Shown: positions 1 through 7,275 of the stretch, one piece after another | Layout of the letters: each line of letters starts with the position of its first letter | Numbering within the stretch: the first letter of the stretch is position 1 | NCBI GenBank assembly: GCA_002423075.1 | Contig: DIUS01000147.1 | Location: forward strand, 1,590-13,812 | Origin: Microbacteriaceae bacterium UBA6152 | Lineage (GTDB): Bacteria > Actinomycetota > Actinomycetes > Actinomycetales > Microbacteriaceae | Length of the DNA: 12,223 bases | Direction of reading: 5' to 3' | Notes under the pieces: model-generated | What the model saw: the letters and a program-made list of their open reading frames with translations, nothing else | Databases searched by the model: none | Told to the model about the DNA's origin: nothing | Made by a program: the position numbers and the translations under genes

Positions 1-7
1 CGTTCTC

Positions 8-37
8 TGGACACGCGCGCCAGCGCGGCGATATGGT
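8..37 (+). promoter_or_regulatory. Candidate sigma-70-type promoter upstream of the nucleoside hydrolase operon
   Basis: TGGACA (8-13) matches the -35 consensus at 5 of 6 bases. After an 18-base spacer comes TATGGT (32-37), which keeps the key first two bases and the final T of a -10 box. Transcription would start near 44 and leave a leader of about 160 bases before the ATG at 203. A small hairpin lies inside the spacer (14-27), so this stretch could instead be the end of an upstream transcript. Assigned by eye only. Confidence 0.33.
14..28. terminator. GC-rich hairpin, possible terminator of an off-window upstream gene
   Basis: CGCGC (14-18) pairs with GCGCG (23-27) around a GCCA loop. No T-tract follows. 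The same 15 bases, CGCGCGCCAGCGCGG, recur exactly at 11129-11143, where they directly follow a stop codon. That supports a terminator-like role here too, for a gene ending left of the window. Confidence 0.3.
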
Positions 38-102
38 ATCCCGCACCGGGCTGAGCCCGATTCGCAGAGCCGATGAAACGGAGCCCTTGTCTTGACTGGA
101 TA

Positions 103-133
103 GGTCGACCCCCGCCTTGCGCCACGGTCGACC
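103..133. promoter_or_regulatory. Paired GGTCGACC palindromes, candidate operator
   Basis: The 8-base palindrome GGTCGACC occurs twice, at 103-110 and 126-133. The 23-base centre-to-centre spacing is close to two helical turns. The pair lies between the candidate promoter and the nucleoside hydrolase start at 203. A TTGACT hexamer (92-97) sits just upstream but has no good -10 partner at the expected distance. The pairing suggests a dimeric repressor site that controls the operon. The regulator is not in this window. Confidence 0.35.
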
Positions 134-202
134 ACGCCCTCCTGACCACTTGGTCCCTGCTCCCTTGCCATGACGCAACGGAGCGCTGCGAGAGAAGGTT
201 CC

Positions 203-1267
203 ATGTCTGACGACACCCGCACCACCCCCCTCATCCTCGACGTTGACACTGGCATCGACGACTCACTGGCGCTGCTCTACCTGCTCGCCTCACCAGAGGC
301 GAACATTCTCGGTATCACCTGCACGGCGGGCAACGTTCCGGCCCGCCAAGTGGCGATCAACAACCTGGCGTGGCTCGAGCTGTGCGGGGTCGAGGGCATC
401 GAGGTGGCCGTCGGTAGCGAGGTGCCCGTGCTCGCTCCGCTCATGACCACCGAAGAGACGCACGGCCCCCAGGGCATCGGCTACGCCGAGCTTCCTGCGC
501 CCCGCACCGCCATCAGCGACCGCCATGCCACCCAGGTGTGGATCGACGCCGCGCGCCGCGCGCCCGGCGAGGTCATCGGACTCGTCACGGGCCCCCTGAC
601 GAACCTCGCGCTCGCGCTGCGCATCGATCCCGAGCTGCCGCGTCTGCTCCAGCGGCTCGTCATCATGGGCGGTAGCTTTCACCACTCGGGCAACACGACG
701 CCGGTGAGCGAGTGGAATATCGCCGTCGACCCCGAGAGCGCCAAGATCGTGTTCGACGCGTTCAGCGACCTGCCGCCCGAGCGCGCTCCGATCGTCTGCG
801 CGCTCGACGTGACCGAGCGCATCGAGATGAAGCCCGAGCATCTGCAGCGCATCGCCGCCGCGATCGGCGATGCGGATGCCGCTCTGACGCCCGACAGCCC
901 CTTCGGTTCGCGATCGCAGGCGCAGAACCCCGTGCTGCGGCACCTCACTGACGCCGTGCGGTTCTACTTCGAGTTCCACGTGACGCACGACCAGGGGTGG
1001 CTCGCTCACATGCACGATCCCTTTGCGGCTGCCGTCGCCCTGCACCCCGAGATCGCGACACTTCGGCCAGCGACCGTCGACGTCGAGCTCGGCGGCACGC
1101 TAAGCCGCGGCCAGACGATTGCCGACTACGCGGGGCTCTGGGGCCGCAAGCCCAACGCCGCGATCGTCGTCGACACCGACCCGGCCGCGTTTTTCGACCA
1201 CCTCATTGACCGCGTCTCCGCCCTGGCGTCGCGCGTCGGAGAGGCCCCGGGAGGTGCAGCTCGCTGA
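203..1267 (+). CDS. Nucleoside hydrolase (IUNH family)
   Basis: A 354-residue enzyme that cleaves the N-glycosidic bond of a nucleoside to free base plus ribose, probably in the cytosol. The family's N-terminal calcium and ribose motif is present as DVDTGIDD (residues 13-20). Downstream come a GPLTNLALAL segment near the middle, an IMGGSF segment, an EWNI..DPESA segment, and the C-terminal HD pair (His271-Asp272, codons at 1013-1018) that the family uses in the active site. Length is slightly above the usual 310-330. An in-frame ATG exists at 170, but the ATG at 203 has GAGAAGG about 5 bases upstream and begins just before the conserved core, so it is preferred. It heads an operon-like run of ECF transporter genes, which suggests the substrate arrives through that transporter. 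Purine, pyrimidine or broad specificity cannot be told from sequence alone. Confidence 0.93.
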   Translation: MSDDTRTTPLILDVDTGIDDSLALLYLLASPEANILGITCTAGNVPARQVAINNLAWLELCGVEGIEVAVGSEVPVLAPLMTTEETHGPQGIGYAELPAPRTAISDRHATQVWIDAARRAPGEVIGLVTGPLTNLALALRIDPELPRLLQRLVIMGGSFHHSGNTTPVSEWNIAVDPESAKIVFDAFSDLPPERAPIVCALDVTERIEMKPEHLQRIAAAIGDADAALTPDSPFGSRSQAQNPVLRHLTDAVRFYFEFHVTHDQGWLAHMHDPFAAAVALHPEIATLRPATVDVELGGTLSRGQTIADYAGLWGRKPNAAIVVDTDPAAFFDHLIDRVSALASRVGEAPGGAAR

Positions 1268-1292
1268 CGCGAGCGACCTTCCGGACACCCCC

Positions 1293-1307
1293 GCGGCACC
1301 GTGCCGC
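1293..1307. promoter_or_regulatory. Hyphenated palindrome ahead of the ECF S-component gene
   Basis: GCGGCAC (1293-1299) and GTGCCGC (1301-1307) form a perfect inverted repeat about one base, in the 68-base gap between the hydrolase and the S component. It lies 28 bases before the next ATG. It could be a short intra-operon hairpin that stabilises mRNA ends or attenuates, or an operator. No convincing -10/-35 pair is seen in this gap. Confidence 0.35.
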
Positions 1308-1335
1308 ACACACAAACGAGTGCAAGGAGGCATTC

Positions 1336-2184
1336 ATGAGTGGTTCCACCCCTGTGGTTGACGCGAATCGAACGCGCAACCGAATCTTCGTCGCTGCCGG
1401 CACGATCGTCATCGTCGCGACGTACCTGTACCTGATCCTGGCCCAACCGGCTGAGCTGGCCGAGGGCGGGCTCGGAACGTCAGCCCTGATCGCTCTCGCC
1501 GGCTACCTCATCGGCGCGGGACTCATCGCGGCCGGTGCGATCCACCGACTGCCGACGGCGACCCTCAGCCTCATTCCGATCGCCATAGTGCTCAACATCG
1601 CGGTCGGTCAGTTGACGGCCGTGCTTGGCCTGCCGCTCTACCTCGACTCGATCGGCACGGTGCTGGTCGGTGTTCTGGCGGGTCCGGCAGCGGGTGCCGT
1701 TACGGGTGCGCTGACGAACGTGATCTGGGGCCTCACCATCGGCCCGATCGCCCTGCCGTTCGCGGTGACCGCGGTCGTCATCGGTGTGCTGGCGGGCTAT
1801 GCAGCGCGATGGGGCATGTTCCGGCGCTTCTACCTCGCGCCGGTGGCGGGCTTCGTCACCGGTATCGTCGCGGCCCTCGTCTCCGCCCCCATCGCCGCCT
1901 TCATCTTCGGCGGCGCGACGGGCGCGGGCACCGGCGCGATCGTCGCGGCCTTCCAGGCCTGGGGCAACTCGCTCCTCGCCTCGACGACGCTTCAGGGTCT
2001 GCTGAGCGACCCGCTCGACAAGGCAATCACCTTCACGATCGTGGTGATCATCCTGTTCGCCCTGCCGAGTCGACTGCGCGGGCGGTTCCCGTTCGTGCGC
2101 CAGTACAACGTGTTCGGCAAGGTGGCGCCCGTGGCTCCGGCCGAGCCGGCCGCTCCGGCCGAACCCGAGGCGCCAAAGGCGTAA
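1336..2184 (+). CDS. ECF transporter S component (substrate-binding membrane subunit)
   Basis: A 282-residue hydrophobic protein expected to sit in the cytoplasmic membrane, bind the substrate and dock on the EcfT-ATPase module. Membrane segments are visible near residues 16-36, 47-68, 78-98, 103-121, 133-155, 167-192 and 229-244. The LPLYLDSIGT stretch (about 99-108), followed by a GPAAGAVTGALTN run, is typical of ECF S components. AAGGAGG lies 7 bases before the ATG, a strong ribosome site. The protein is longer than the usual ~200 residues, partly because of an acidic Pro/Ala-rich C-terminal tail (about 264-282). Next to a nucleoside hydrolase and the other three ECF parts, it probably takes up a nucleoside or related compound. 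That is inference, since S components for vitamins and their precursors share the same fold. Confidence 0.85.
   Translation: MSGSTPVVDANRTRNRIFVAAGTIVIVATYLYLILAQPAELAEGGLGTSALIALAGYLIGAGLIAAGAIHRLPTATLSLIPIAIVLNIAVGQLTAVLGLPLYLDSIGTVLVGVLAGPAAGAVTGALTNVIWGLTIGPIALPFAVTAVVIGVLAGYAARWGMFRRFYLAPVAGFVTGIVAALVSAPIAAFIFGGATGAGTGAIVAAFQAWGNSLLASTTLQGLLSDPLDKAITFTIVVIILFALPSRLRGRFPFVRQYNVFGKVAPVAPAEPAAPAEPEAPKA
2134..2169 (+). repeat. 18-base imperfect tandem repeat encoding the Ala-Pro-Glu tail
   Basis: GCTCCGGCCGA occurs at 2134-2144 and again at 2152-2162, a period of 18 bases or six codons. It encodes APAEPA then APAEPE at the C-terminus of the S component. The repeat probably arose by slippage and gives a flexible, low-complexity tail. 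Confidence 0.7.
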
Positions 2185-2202
2185 CGGCGAAAGACGAGAA
2201 CC

Positions 2203-2979
2203 ATGACGACCCTCTATCTCGAGCGCGCCTCTGCCGTGCACCGCCTCAACCCGGTGACGAAGCTGGTGGCACTGCTCGCCATCATCGCCATCGTGTTCGC
2301 GGTGCCCCAGTGGTGGGTTCCGCTCGGCATAGTGGTGTTCGTCGTGGTGCCTGCCGCCGTACTCGCTCGAGTCGGCGGCAGGCTGCTTCGCCTCTTCCTG
2401 ATCTTGCTGCTGCCCTTGCTCGTCGTGCTGTTCATCGTGCAAGGCTTCTTCTTTCCCGACGGAACGACGGTGCTGTGGCAATGGGGCCCCGCGCGACTCA
2501 CGGTCGAGGGCCTCGTGTTCTCGCTCACCATCGGCTCCCGCTTGAGCGCGCTCGTGCTCGGCTCGCTCGTCTTCGTGCTGACGACACACCCGGCACGGCT
2601 CATGACCTCGCTCACGCAGGCGGGCATGAGTGCGAAGATCGCCTACGTCATCAGCGCGAGCCTGCAGATCATTCCGGCCTTTCAAGAGCGCGCGCGCAGC
2701 ATCCTGCTCGCCCAGCAGGCTCGGGGTCTCGAGATCGCGGGTGGCCCGCTGCGCAGGGCGCGAGCGTTGCTGCCGCTCATCGCCCCGCTCGTGCTGGGCA
2801 TGATCACCGATGTCGACGAGCGGTCGACCGCCATGGAGGCGCGGGCATTCGGAGCCACGCCGCGGCCGACGAGCCTCACCGTGGTCGATGACCCGCTGAG
2901 CGAGCGCATCGGGCGCTGGCTGCTGGCCGCCACGGCCGCGGCGGTCATCGTTCTCGTGGTCGTCGGGGTGATCGCGTGA
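2203..2979 (+). CDS. ecfT: ECF transporter transmembrane subunit EcfT
   Basis: A 258-residue integral membrane protein that links the substrate-binding S component to the two ATPases. Several hydrophobic segments lie in the first half (about 20-75 and 100-130), with a last one near 240-258. The two coupling-helix motifs of EcfT are visible as ARG at residues 173-175 (QQARGLE) and ARA at 213-215 (MEARAFGA); they contact grooves on the ATPases. Length is normal for the family. It starts 18 bases after the S component, with only a weak purine stretch (GAAAGACGAG) before the ATG, so translation may be partly coupled. Its stop overlaps the next gene's GTG by four bases (GTGA). Its place between the S component and two ATPase genes suggests a dedicated transporter rather than a shared energy module. 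Confidence 0.93.
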   Translation: MTTLYLERASAVHRLNPVTKLVALLAIIAIVFAVPQWWVPLGIVVFVVVPAAVLARVGGRLLRLFLILLLPLLVVLFIVQGFFFPDGTTVLWQWGPARLTVEGLVFSLTIGSRLSALVLGSLVFVLTTHPARLMTSLTQAGMSAKIAYVISASLQIIPAFQERARSILLAQQARGLEIAGGPLRRARALLPLIAPLVLGMITDVDERSTAMEARAFGATPRPTSLTVVDDPLSERIGRWLLAATAAAVIVLVVVGVIA

Positions 2980-3827
2980 TCGAGCTGCGCGACGTCGCCT
3001 TCGCCTACGAAGACGCTCCGGCCTTCACACTGGCCCACCTCGATCTCGACGTGGCCGCCGGCACAATCATGGGAATCGTCGGGGCTTCGGGCAGCGGCAA
3101 GACGACGCTGGCGAAGATCATCGCCGGCTTTATCCCGTCGACCGAGGGCGGCACCTACCGCGGAACGGCGAGCGTCGCCGGTGCTGTGCTGAGCGAGGGC
3201 ACTCTCACCGAGGCTGTCGACGTCGTCGGGCTCGTGACGCAGAACCCGTTCAACCAGATCTCCGGCGCACGGTTCACGGTGCGCGAAGAGCTCGCTTTCG
3301 GTCTCGAGAACCGTTCGGTCGAGCGCTCGCAGATGATCGAGCGAGTGAATACCGTGGCCGCGACCCTCGGACTCACCCCGCTGCTCGACCGCTCGCCCTA
3401 CGCCCTCTCGGGCGGTCAGATGCAGCTCGTGGCGATCGCGTCAATGGTGGTCATGGCACCGCCCGTGCTCGTGCTCGACGAACCGACCTCGCAGCTCGAC
3501 CCCGCCGGAACCCGGCTGGTCTACGACGTGCTCGGGCGCTTGAGCGAGGGCGGCACGACCATCGTGATCATCGAGCACAAGACCGAGTTGCTGCACGAGC
3601 ACTGCGACGCGATCGCCGTGCTCGCCGGGGGGCGCATCGTGTCGACCGGCACGCCCGCGTCGGTCTTCGCCGATGACCGGTTGAGCACCTGGGGGGTCGG
3701 CCAGACGCGCATCACGCAAGCCGCGCGCGAGGCGCGCACGCGGGGGCTGCTACCGGCGACCGAGCCGCTGCCCGTGGGTGTCAGCGATGGCGCCGCCGTC
3801 TTTGGCACGAACGGGGAGACTCGATGA
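2976..3827 (+). CDS. ecfA1: ECF transporter ATP-binding protein (first ATPase)
   Basis: A 283-residue ABC ATPase that powers the ECF transporter from the cytoplasmic side. Motifs seen: Walker A GASGSGKTT (36-44), a Q-loop in VTQNPFNQ, canonical signature LSGGQ (144-148), Walker B VLVLDEP with Asp168-Glu169, and H-loop His201 (IIEHK). All catalytic residues are present. The GTG start lies in the GTGA overlap with ecfT, and the stop lies in an ATGA overlap with the second ATPase, so the three are translationally coupled. A variable C-terminal stretch of about 60 residues follows the ATPase core. It should pair with the next gene's product as a heterodimer. Confidence 0.93.
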   Translation: MIELRDVAFAYEDAPAFTLAHLDLDVAAGTIMGIVGASGSGKTTLAKIIAGFIPSTEGGTYRGTASVAGAVLSEGTLTEAVDVVGLVTQNPFNQISGARFTVREELAFGLENRSVERSQMIERVNTVAATLGLTPLLDRSPYALSGGQMQLVAIASMVVMAPPVLVLDEPTSQLDPAGTRLVYDVLGRLSEGGTTIVIIEHKTELLHEHCDAIAVLAGGRIVSTGTPASVFADDRLSTWGVGQTRITQAAREARTRGLLPATEPLPVGVSDGAAVFGTNGETR

Positions 3828-4642
3828 ACGATCTCACCATCCGCATCGAAGCACTGCGCCACACGTACGAGAGCGGCGTTGAAGCCGTGGCGGGCGTCGA
3901 CCTGACGATCGCACCGGGAGAGCGCGTGGCGATCGTCGGCCAGAACGGCGCAGGCAAGACGACTCTCGTGCGGCACCTCAACGGCATGGTGCGCCCGACC
4001 GAGGGCACCGTGCACATCGGCGACTGGAGCACGAGCGACAAGTCGATCGCCGAGCTCTCGCATCGCGTGGGCTATGTCTTCCAGAACCCCGACGAGCAGA
4101 TCTTCGCGCGCACCGTCGAGAGTGACGTCGCGTTCGGCCCGAAAAACCTCGGTTTCGAGCCCGAACAGATCACCGAGAGCGTGACGAGTGCGCTCGAAGC
4201 AGTTGGCCTCGCGCATGAGGCTCAGGTGCACCCGCATCACCTCTCGCTGAGCGAGCGCAAGCGCGTCGCGATCGCAGCCGTGCTCGCGATGCGCACGCCC
4301 ATCGTCGTGCTCGACGAGCCGACGACCGGGCAAGACGAAGGCGGAGTGCGGCTGATCGCGAGCATCATCGACGATCTGACGGCTCGCGGAATCACTGTCG
4401 TCGCGATCACCCACGACATGGACTTCTGCGTCGAGAACTTCGAGCGCGTCGTCGTCATGGCCCGCGGCACCGTGCGGGCCGACGGCTCCACAGAGCAGGT
4501 CTTTGCCGACCAGCCCGCACTCGAGGCTGCAGCAGTCGAACCTCCGCAGCTCGCCCGTCTCGCCCGCGTGCTCGGCTGGAGCGAGACAGCCGTCGACCCG
4601 AGCAGCTTCGTCGACGCCTTCGAACGTCGGCGACGCGGCTGA
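3824..4642 (+). CDS. ecfA2: ECF transporter ATP-binding protein (second ATPase, degenerate signature)
   Basis: A 272-residue ABC ATPase, partner of the preceding one. Walker A GQNGAGKTT (39-47), Q-loop FQNPDEQ, Walker B VVLDEP with Asp164-Glu165, and H-loop His197 (ITHDMD) are intact. The signature, however, reads LSLSERKR (140-147) where LSGGQ(K/R)QR is usual, so both glycines and the Gln are gone. In an ABC dimer the signature of one subunit completes the ATP site of the other. The site using the first ATPase's Walker A should therefore be the altered one. The ATG is in the ATGA overlap and has GGGGAG upstream. The stop shares one base with the next ATG (TGATG). Confidence 0.92.
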   Translation: MNDLTIRIEALRHTYESGVEAVAGVDLTIAPGERVAIVGQNGAGKTTLVRHLNGMVRPTEGTVHIGDWSTSDKSIAELSHRVGYVFQNPDEQIFARTVESDVAFGPKNLGFEPEQITESVTSALEAVGLAHEAQVHPHHLSLSERKRVAIAAVLAMRTPIVVLDEPTTGQDEGGVRLIASIIDDLTARGITVVAITHDMDFCVENFERVVVMARGTVRADGSTEQVFADQPALEAAAVEPPQLARLARVLGWSETAVDPSSFVDAFERRRRG

Positions 4643-5565
4643 TGCCCGGACTCACCTGGCTCGCGCTCGTCGCGAGCGGACTGCTCGGTATCACCGACTT
4701 TCTGGGCGGCGTGTTGTCACGACGGCTTCCGCTCATCATCGTGCTGCTCGGCTCGCAGCTGGTCGCCGCTCTCGCCGTGACCACGAGACTGCTCGTCGAG
4801 CCGCTCGCTCTCGACGATGGCAACGCCGTGCAGTGGGGGGTCATCGGCGGGCTTGGAACGGCCGTGGGGGTCTCGGCACTCTTCCGCGCTCTGGCGATCG
4901 GCACGATGGGCGTGGTGGCGCCCATCACCTCGCTCGCCGTCATCGTGCCGGTCATGGTGGGGGTCGCCTCGGGCGACCCGGTCACAGGCATCCTGGCCCT
5001 CGGGCTCGGTGTCGCCATCATCGGGACCGTGCTTGCCAGCGGACCGGAAGCGCGCTCGCGGGTCGGCGGCGACGAGGCTCACCGCCATCGCGTGCAGTCG
5101 ATCGCGCTGGCTTTCGTCGCCGCCGCGGGCTTCGGCCTCGCCAACGTCTCCGTCGCGCTCGGTAGCGCGACGAGCATCACGACGACCCTCATCGTCAACA
5201 CGGCGGTCGTGCTCGCGCTTTACGTCGTGGCGTTCTCGATCTGGGTGCACGTGCGCTTGCGCTCAGCGGCAGCGCGACTGCACGCCGACCGGGTGGCCAG
5301 CCCCGCGCTGCTGCCGCACGCGCTTCGCGGCCGAGACCTCGTGGGCATCGCCGCGATCGGGCTGCTCGGCTACCTCGCCAACGTGTGCTTCGCCCTCGCG
5401 AGCCAGGCCGGCGCCCTCAGCGTCGTCGGGGTGCTCGCCTCGTTGTATCCGGTCGTCACGGCGCTGCTCGGTTGGAGGATGCTCGGTGAACGACTGCTGC
5501 GCGTGCAAGTGGTCGGCGTTATCGCGGTCTTCATCGGCGTCGCAACCATCGCCGCCTCGGCTTGA
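4642..5565 (+). CDS. DMT-superfamily permease (EamA-type transporter)
   Basis: A 307-residue, strongly hydrophobic protein with about ten membrane segments arranged as two similar five-helix halves, joined by a charged loop near residues 133-155 (RSRVGGDEAHRHR). This layout fits the drug/metabolite transporter superfamily. The second half ends in the family-typical pattern of a VVGVLASLYPVVTALLGW segment followed by GERL and a last helix. The ATG overlaps the ATPase stop by one base (TGATG), so it is translated with the ECF genes. Substrates of this family cannot be read from sequence. In this operon an exporter for a base, ribose-derived product or related metabolite is a reasonable guess. 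It is not a known ECF part. Confidence 0.85.
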   Translation: MPGLTWLALVASGLLGITDFLGGVLSRRLPLIIVLLGSQLVAALAVTTRLLVEPLALDDGNAVQWGVIGGLGTAVGVSALFRALAIGTMGVVAPITSLAVIVPVMVGVASGDPVTGILALGLGVAIIGTVLASGPEARSRVGGDEAHRHRVQSIALAFVAAAGFGLANVSVALGSATSITTTLIVNTAVVLALYVVAFSIWVHVRLRSAAARLHADRVASPALLPHALRGRDLVGIAAIGLLGYLANVCFALASQAGALSVVGVLASLYPVVTALLGWRMLGERLLRVQVVGVIAVFIGVATIAASA

Positions 5566-5631
5566 GCGTGCGGTGGGCCGCGAGATGCACACACCCTCGT
5601 GGCCAGTTTTGTGGATGATCGCCAACGGTGC

Positions 5632-5645
5632 CCGGTCGTGACCGG
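5632..5645. promoter_or_regulatory. Inverted repeat overlapping the carboxylase promoter, candidate operator
   Basis: CCGGTC (5632-5637) and GACCGG (5640-5645) form a perfect inverted repeat with a GT centre. It fills most of the space between the expected -35 region and the TAGGCT -10 box, a typical repressor position. The binding factor is unknown. Confidence 0.4.
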
Positions 5646-5649
5646 TAGA

Positions 5650-5664
5650 TAGGCTGACACTGTG
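5650..5664 (+). promoter_or_regulatory. Leaderless-type promoter: -10 box six bases before the GTG start
   Basis: TAGGCT (5650-5655) fits TANNNT and is followed by exactly six bases (GACACT), then the GTG start at 5662. RNA synthesis normally begins about seven bases after the -10 box, so the mRNA should begin at or next to the start codon. No Shine-Dalgarno sequence is visible. No good -35 hexamer is seen around 5627-5632, which is common for leaderless actinobacterial promoters. Confidence 0.6.
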
Positions 5665-7275
5665 ACCGACGACGCCAACGCGCCCGCCCCCGCCGCCCCC
5701 GACCTCTCGACGACCGCTGGCAAGATCGCCGACCTCAAGGTGCGGTACCACGAGGCCGTCACCGCGAGCGGCGAGGCCGCCATCGAGAAGCAGCACGCCA
5801 AGGGCAAGATGACGGCTCGCGAGCGCATCGACACGCTGCTCGACCACGGCAGCTTCGTCGAGATCGACGAGTTCGTGCGGCACCGCACGCACGCCTTCGG
5901 CATGGACGCCAAGCGGCCCTACGGCGACGCCGTCGTCACCGGGACCGGCACCGTGCACGGTCGGCAGGTTGCCGTGTACAGCCAAGATTTCACGATCTTC
6001 GGTGGCTCGCTCGGCGAGGTCGCGGGCGAGAAGATCATCAAGGTCATGGAGCTCGCGCTCAAGACGGGCGTGCCGATCATCGGCATTCTCGACTCGGGCG
6101 GCGCGCGCATTCAAGAGGGTGTCGTGGCCCTCGGCAAGTACGGCGAGATCTTCCGGCGTAACACGGCTGCGAGCGGCGTCATACCCCAGATCTCGATCAT
6201 CTGCGGCCCGGCGGCCGGTGGCGCGGTCTACTCTCCCGCTCTCACCGACTTCGTCATCATGGTCGACAAGACCAGCCAGATGTTCGTCACCGGCCCCGAT
6301 GTCATCAAGACGGTCACGGGTGAAGACGTGGGCATGGAGGAACTCGGCGGCGCCCTCACGCACAACCGCACGTCGGGCGTCTCGCACTACTTGGCGAGCG
6401 ACGAGAACGACGCCTTCGACTATGCCCGCTCACTGCTGAGCTACCTGCCCGACAACAACCTCGCCGAGCTGCCGCAGTACGCCGCCGAGGTCGAGCTAGA
6501 GATCACCGACAGCGACCGCAAGCTCAACGCGATAATCCCTGACAGCCCGAACCAGCCTTACGACGTCATCGACATCATCGACCACGTCATCGACGAGGGC
6601 TCGTTCCTCGAAGTGCAGCCGCTGTTCGCGCCCAACATCGTCATCGGGTTCGCGCGCGTCGAAGGCCGCAGCGTCGGGGTCATCGCGAACCAGCCAAATG
6701 CCATGGCCGGCACGCTCAACATCGATGCGGGCGAGAAGGCCAGTCGTTTCGTGCGGTTCTGCGACGCGTTCTCCATTCCCGTGCTGACTCTCGTCGACGT
6801 GCCCGGTTACCTTCCCGGTACCGACCAGGAATGGCAGGGCGTCATCCGCCGCGGCGCCAAACTGCTGTACGCGTATGCCGAAGCGACTGTTCCCCTCGTA
6901 ACGATCATCACGCGCAAGGCGTACGGCGGCGCATATATCGTCATGGGCTCCAAGCAGCTCGGCGCCGACATGAACCTCGCCTGGCCGACGGCCGAGATCG
7001 CCGTGATGGGCGGACAGGGTGCGGTGAACATCCTGTATCGCGACCAGATCAAGGCTGCCGAGGCCGCCGGCGAAGACGTTGCCGCGGTGCGAACGCGACT
7101 CGCCAACGAGTACACCTACGACGTCGCGAGCCCGTTCCTTGCTGCCGAGCGCGGCGAGCTCGACGGCATCATCGAGCCGGCGGCCACGCGTGTCGCCGTC
7201 ATCAAGGCACTGCGCGCGCTCAGGGGCAAGCGAGCGAGTCTGCCCCCGAAGAAGCACGGGAACATCCCCCTGTGA
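5662..7275 (+). CDS. pccB: Acyl-CoA carboxylase beta subunit (carboxyltransferase)
   Basis: A 537-residue carboxyltransferase that moves CO2 from biotin, carried on the alpha subunit, to an acyl-CoA, giving malonyl- or methylmalonyl-CoA for lipid synthesis or propionate metabolism. Crotonase-fold N and C halves are both present. DSGGARIQEG (144-153) is the N-domain oxyanion-hole region, and YGGAYIVMGSK (about 421-431) is the C-domain counterpart. The LPPKKHGNIPL C-terminus is typical of actinobacterial PccB/AccD5. The residue matching Streptomyces coelicolor PccB Asp422 is Ile426 here (codon at 6937), as in S. coelicolor AccB. This predicts use of acetyl-CoA as well as propionyl-CoA. The GTG start is supported by the leaderless promoter just upstream. 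The alpha subunit is not in the window. The pccB symbol marks the family, not proven specificity. Confidence 0.95.
   Translation: MTDDANAPAPAAPDLSTTAGKIADLKVRYHEAVTASGEAAIEKQHAKGKMTARERIDTLLDHGSFVEIDEFVRHRTHAFGMDAKRPYGDAVVTGTGTVHGRQVAVYSQDFTIFGGSLGEVAGEKIIKVMELALKTGVPIIGILDSGGARIQEGVVALGKYGEIFRRNTAASGVIPQISIICGPAAGGAVYSPALTDFVIMVDKTSQMFVTGPDVIKTVTGEDVGMEELGGALTHNRTSGVSHYLASDENDAFDYARSLLSYLPDNNLAELPQYAAEVELEITDSDRKLNAIIPDSPNQPYDVIDIIDHVIDEGSFLEVQPLFAPNIVIGFARVEGRSVGVIANQPNAMAGTLNIDAGEKASRFVRFCDAFSIPVLTLVDVPGYLPGTDQEWQGVIRRGAKLLYAYAEATVPLVTIITRKAYGGAYIVMGSKQLGADMNLAWPTAEIAVMGGQGAVNILYRDQIKAAEAAGEDVAAVRTRLANEYTYDVASPFLAAERGELDGIIEPAATRVAVIKALRALRGKRASLPPKKHGNIPL

Noticed and set aside
44..202. 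Possible riboswitch (for example TPP) in the leader of the nucleoside operon
   Set aside because: A CTGAG followed later by a GATGAAACGG-like stretch hinted at a TPP aptamer, but the conserved GGGG start and the other core segments are missing.
1480..2685. - strand open frame (401 codons) under the ECF S and T genes
   Set aside because: Its product is almost entirely His, Asp, Arg, Glu and Gly, and it is antisense to well-supported membrane proteins.
3521..4414. - strand open frame (297 codons) under the two ATPases
   Set aside because: It is antisense to two ABC ATPases with full motif sets, and its own sequence shows no domain.
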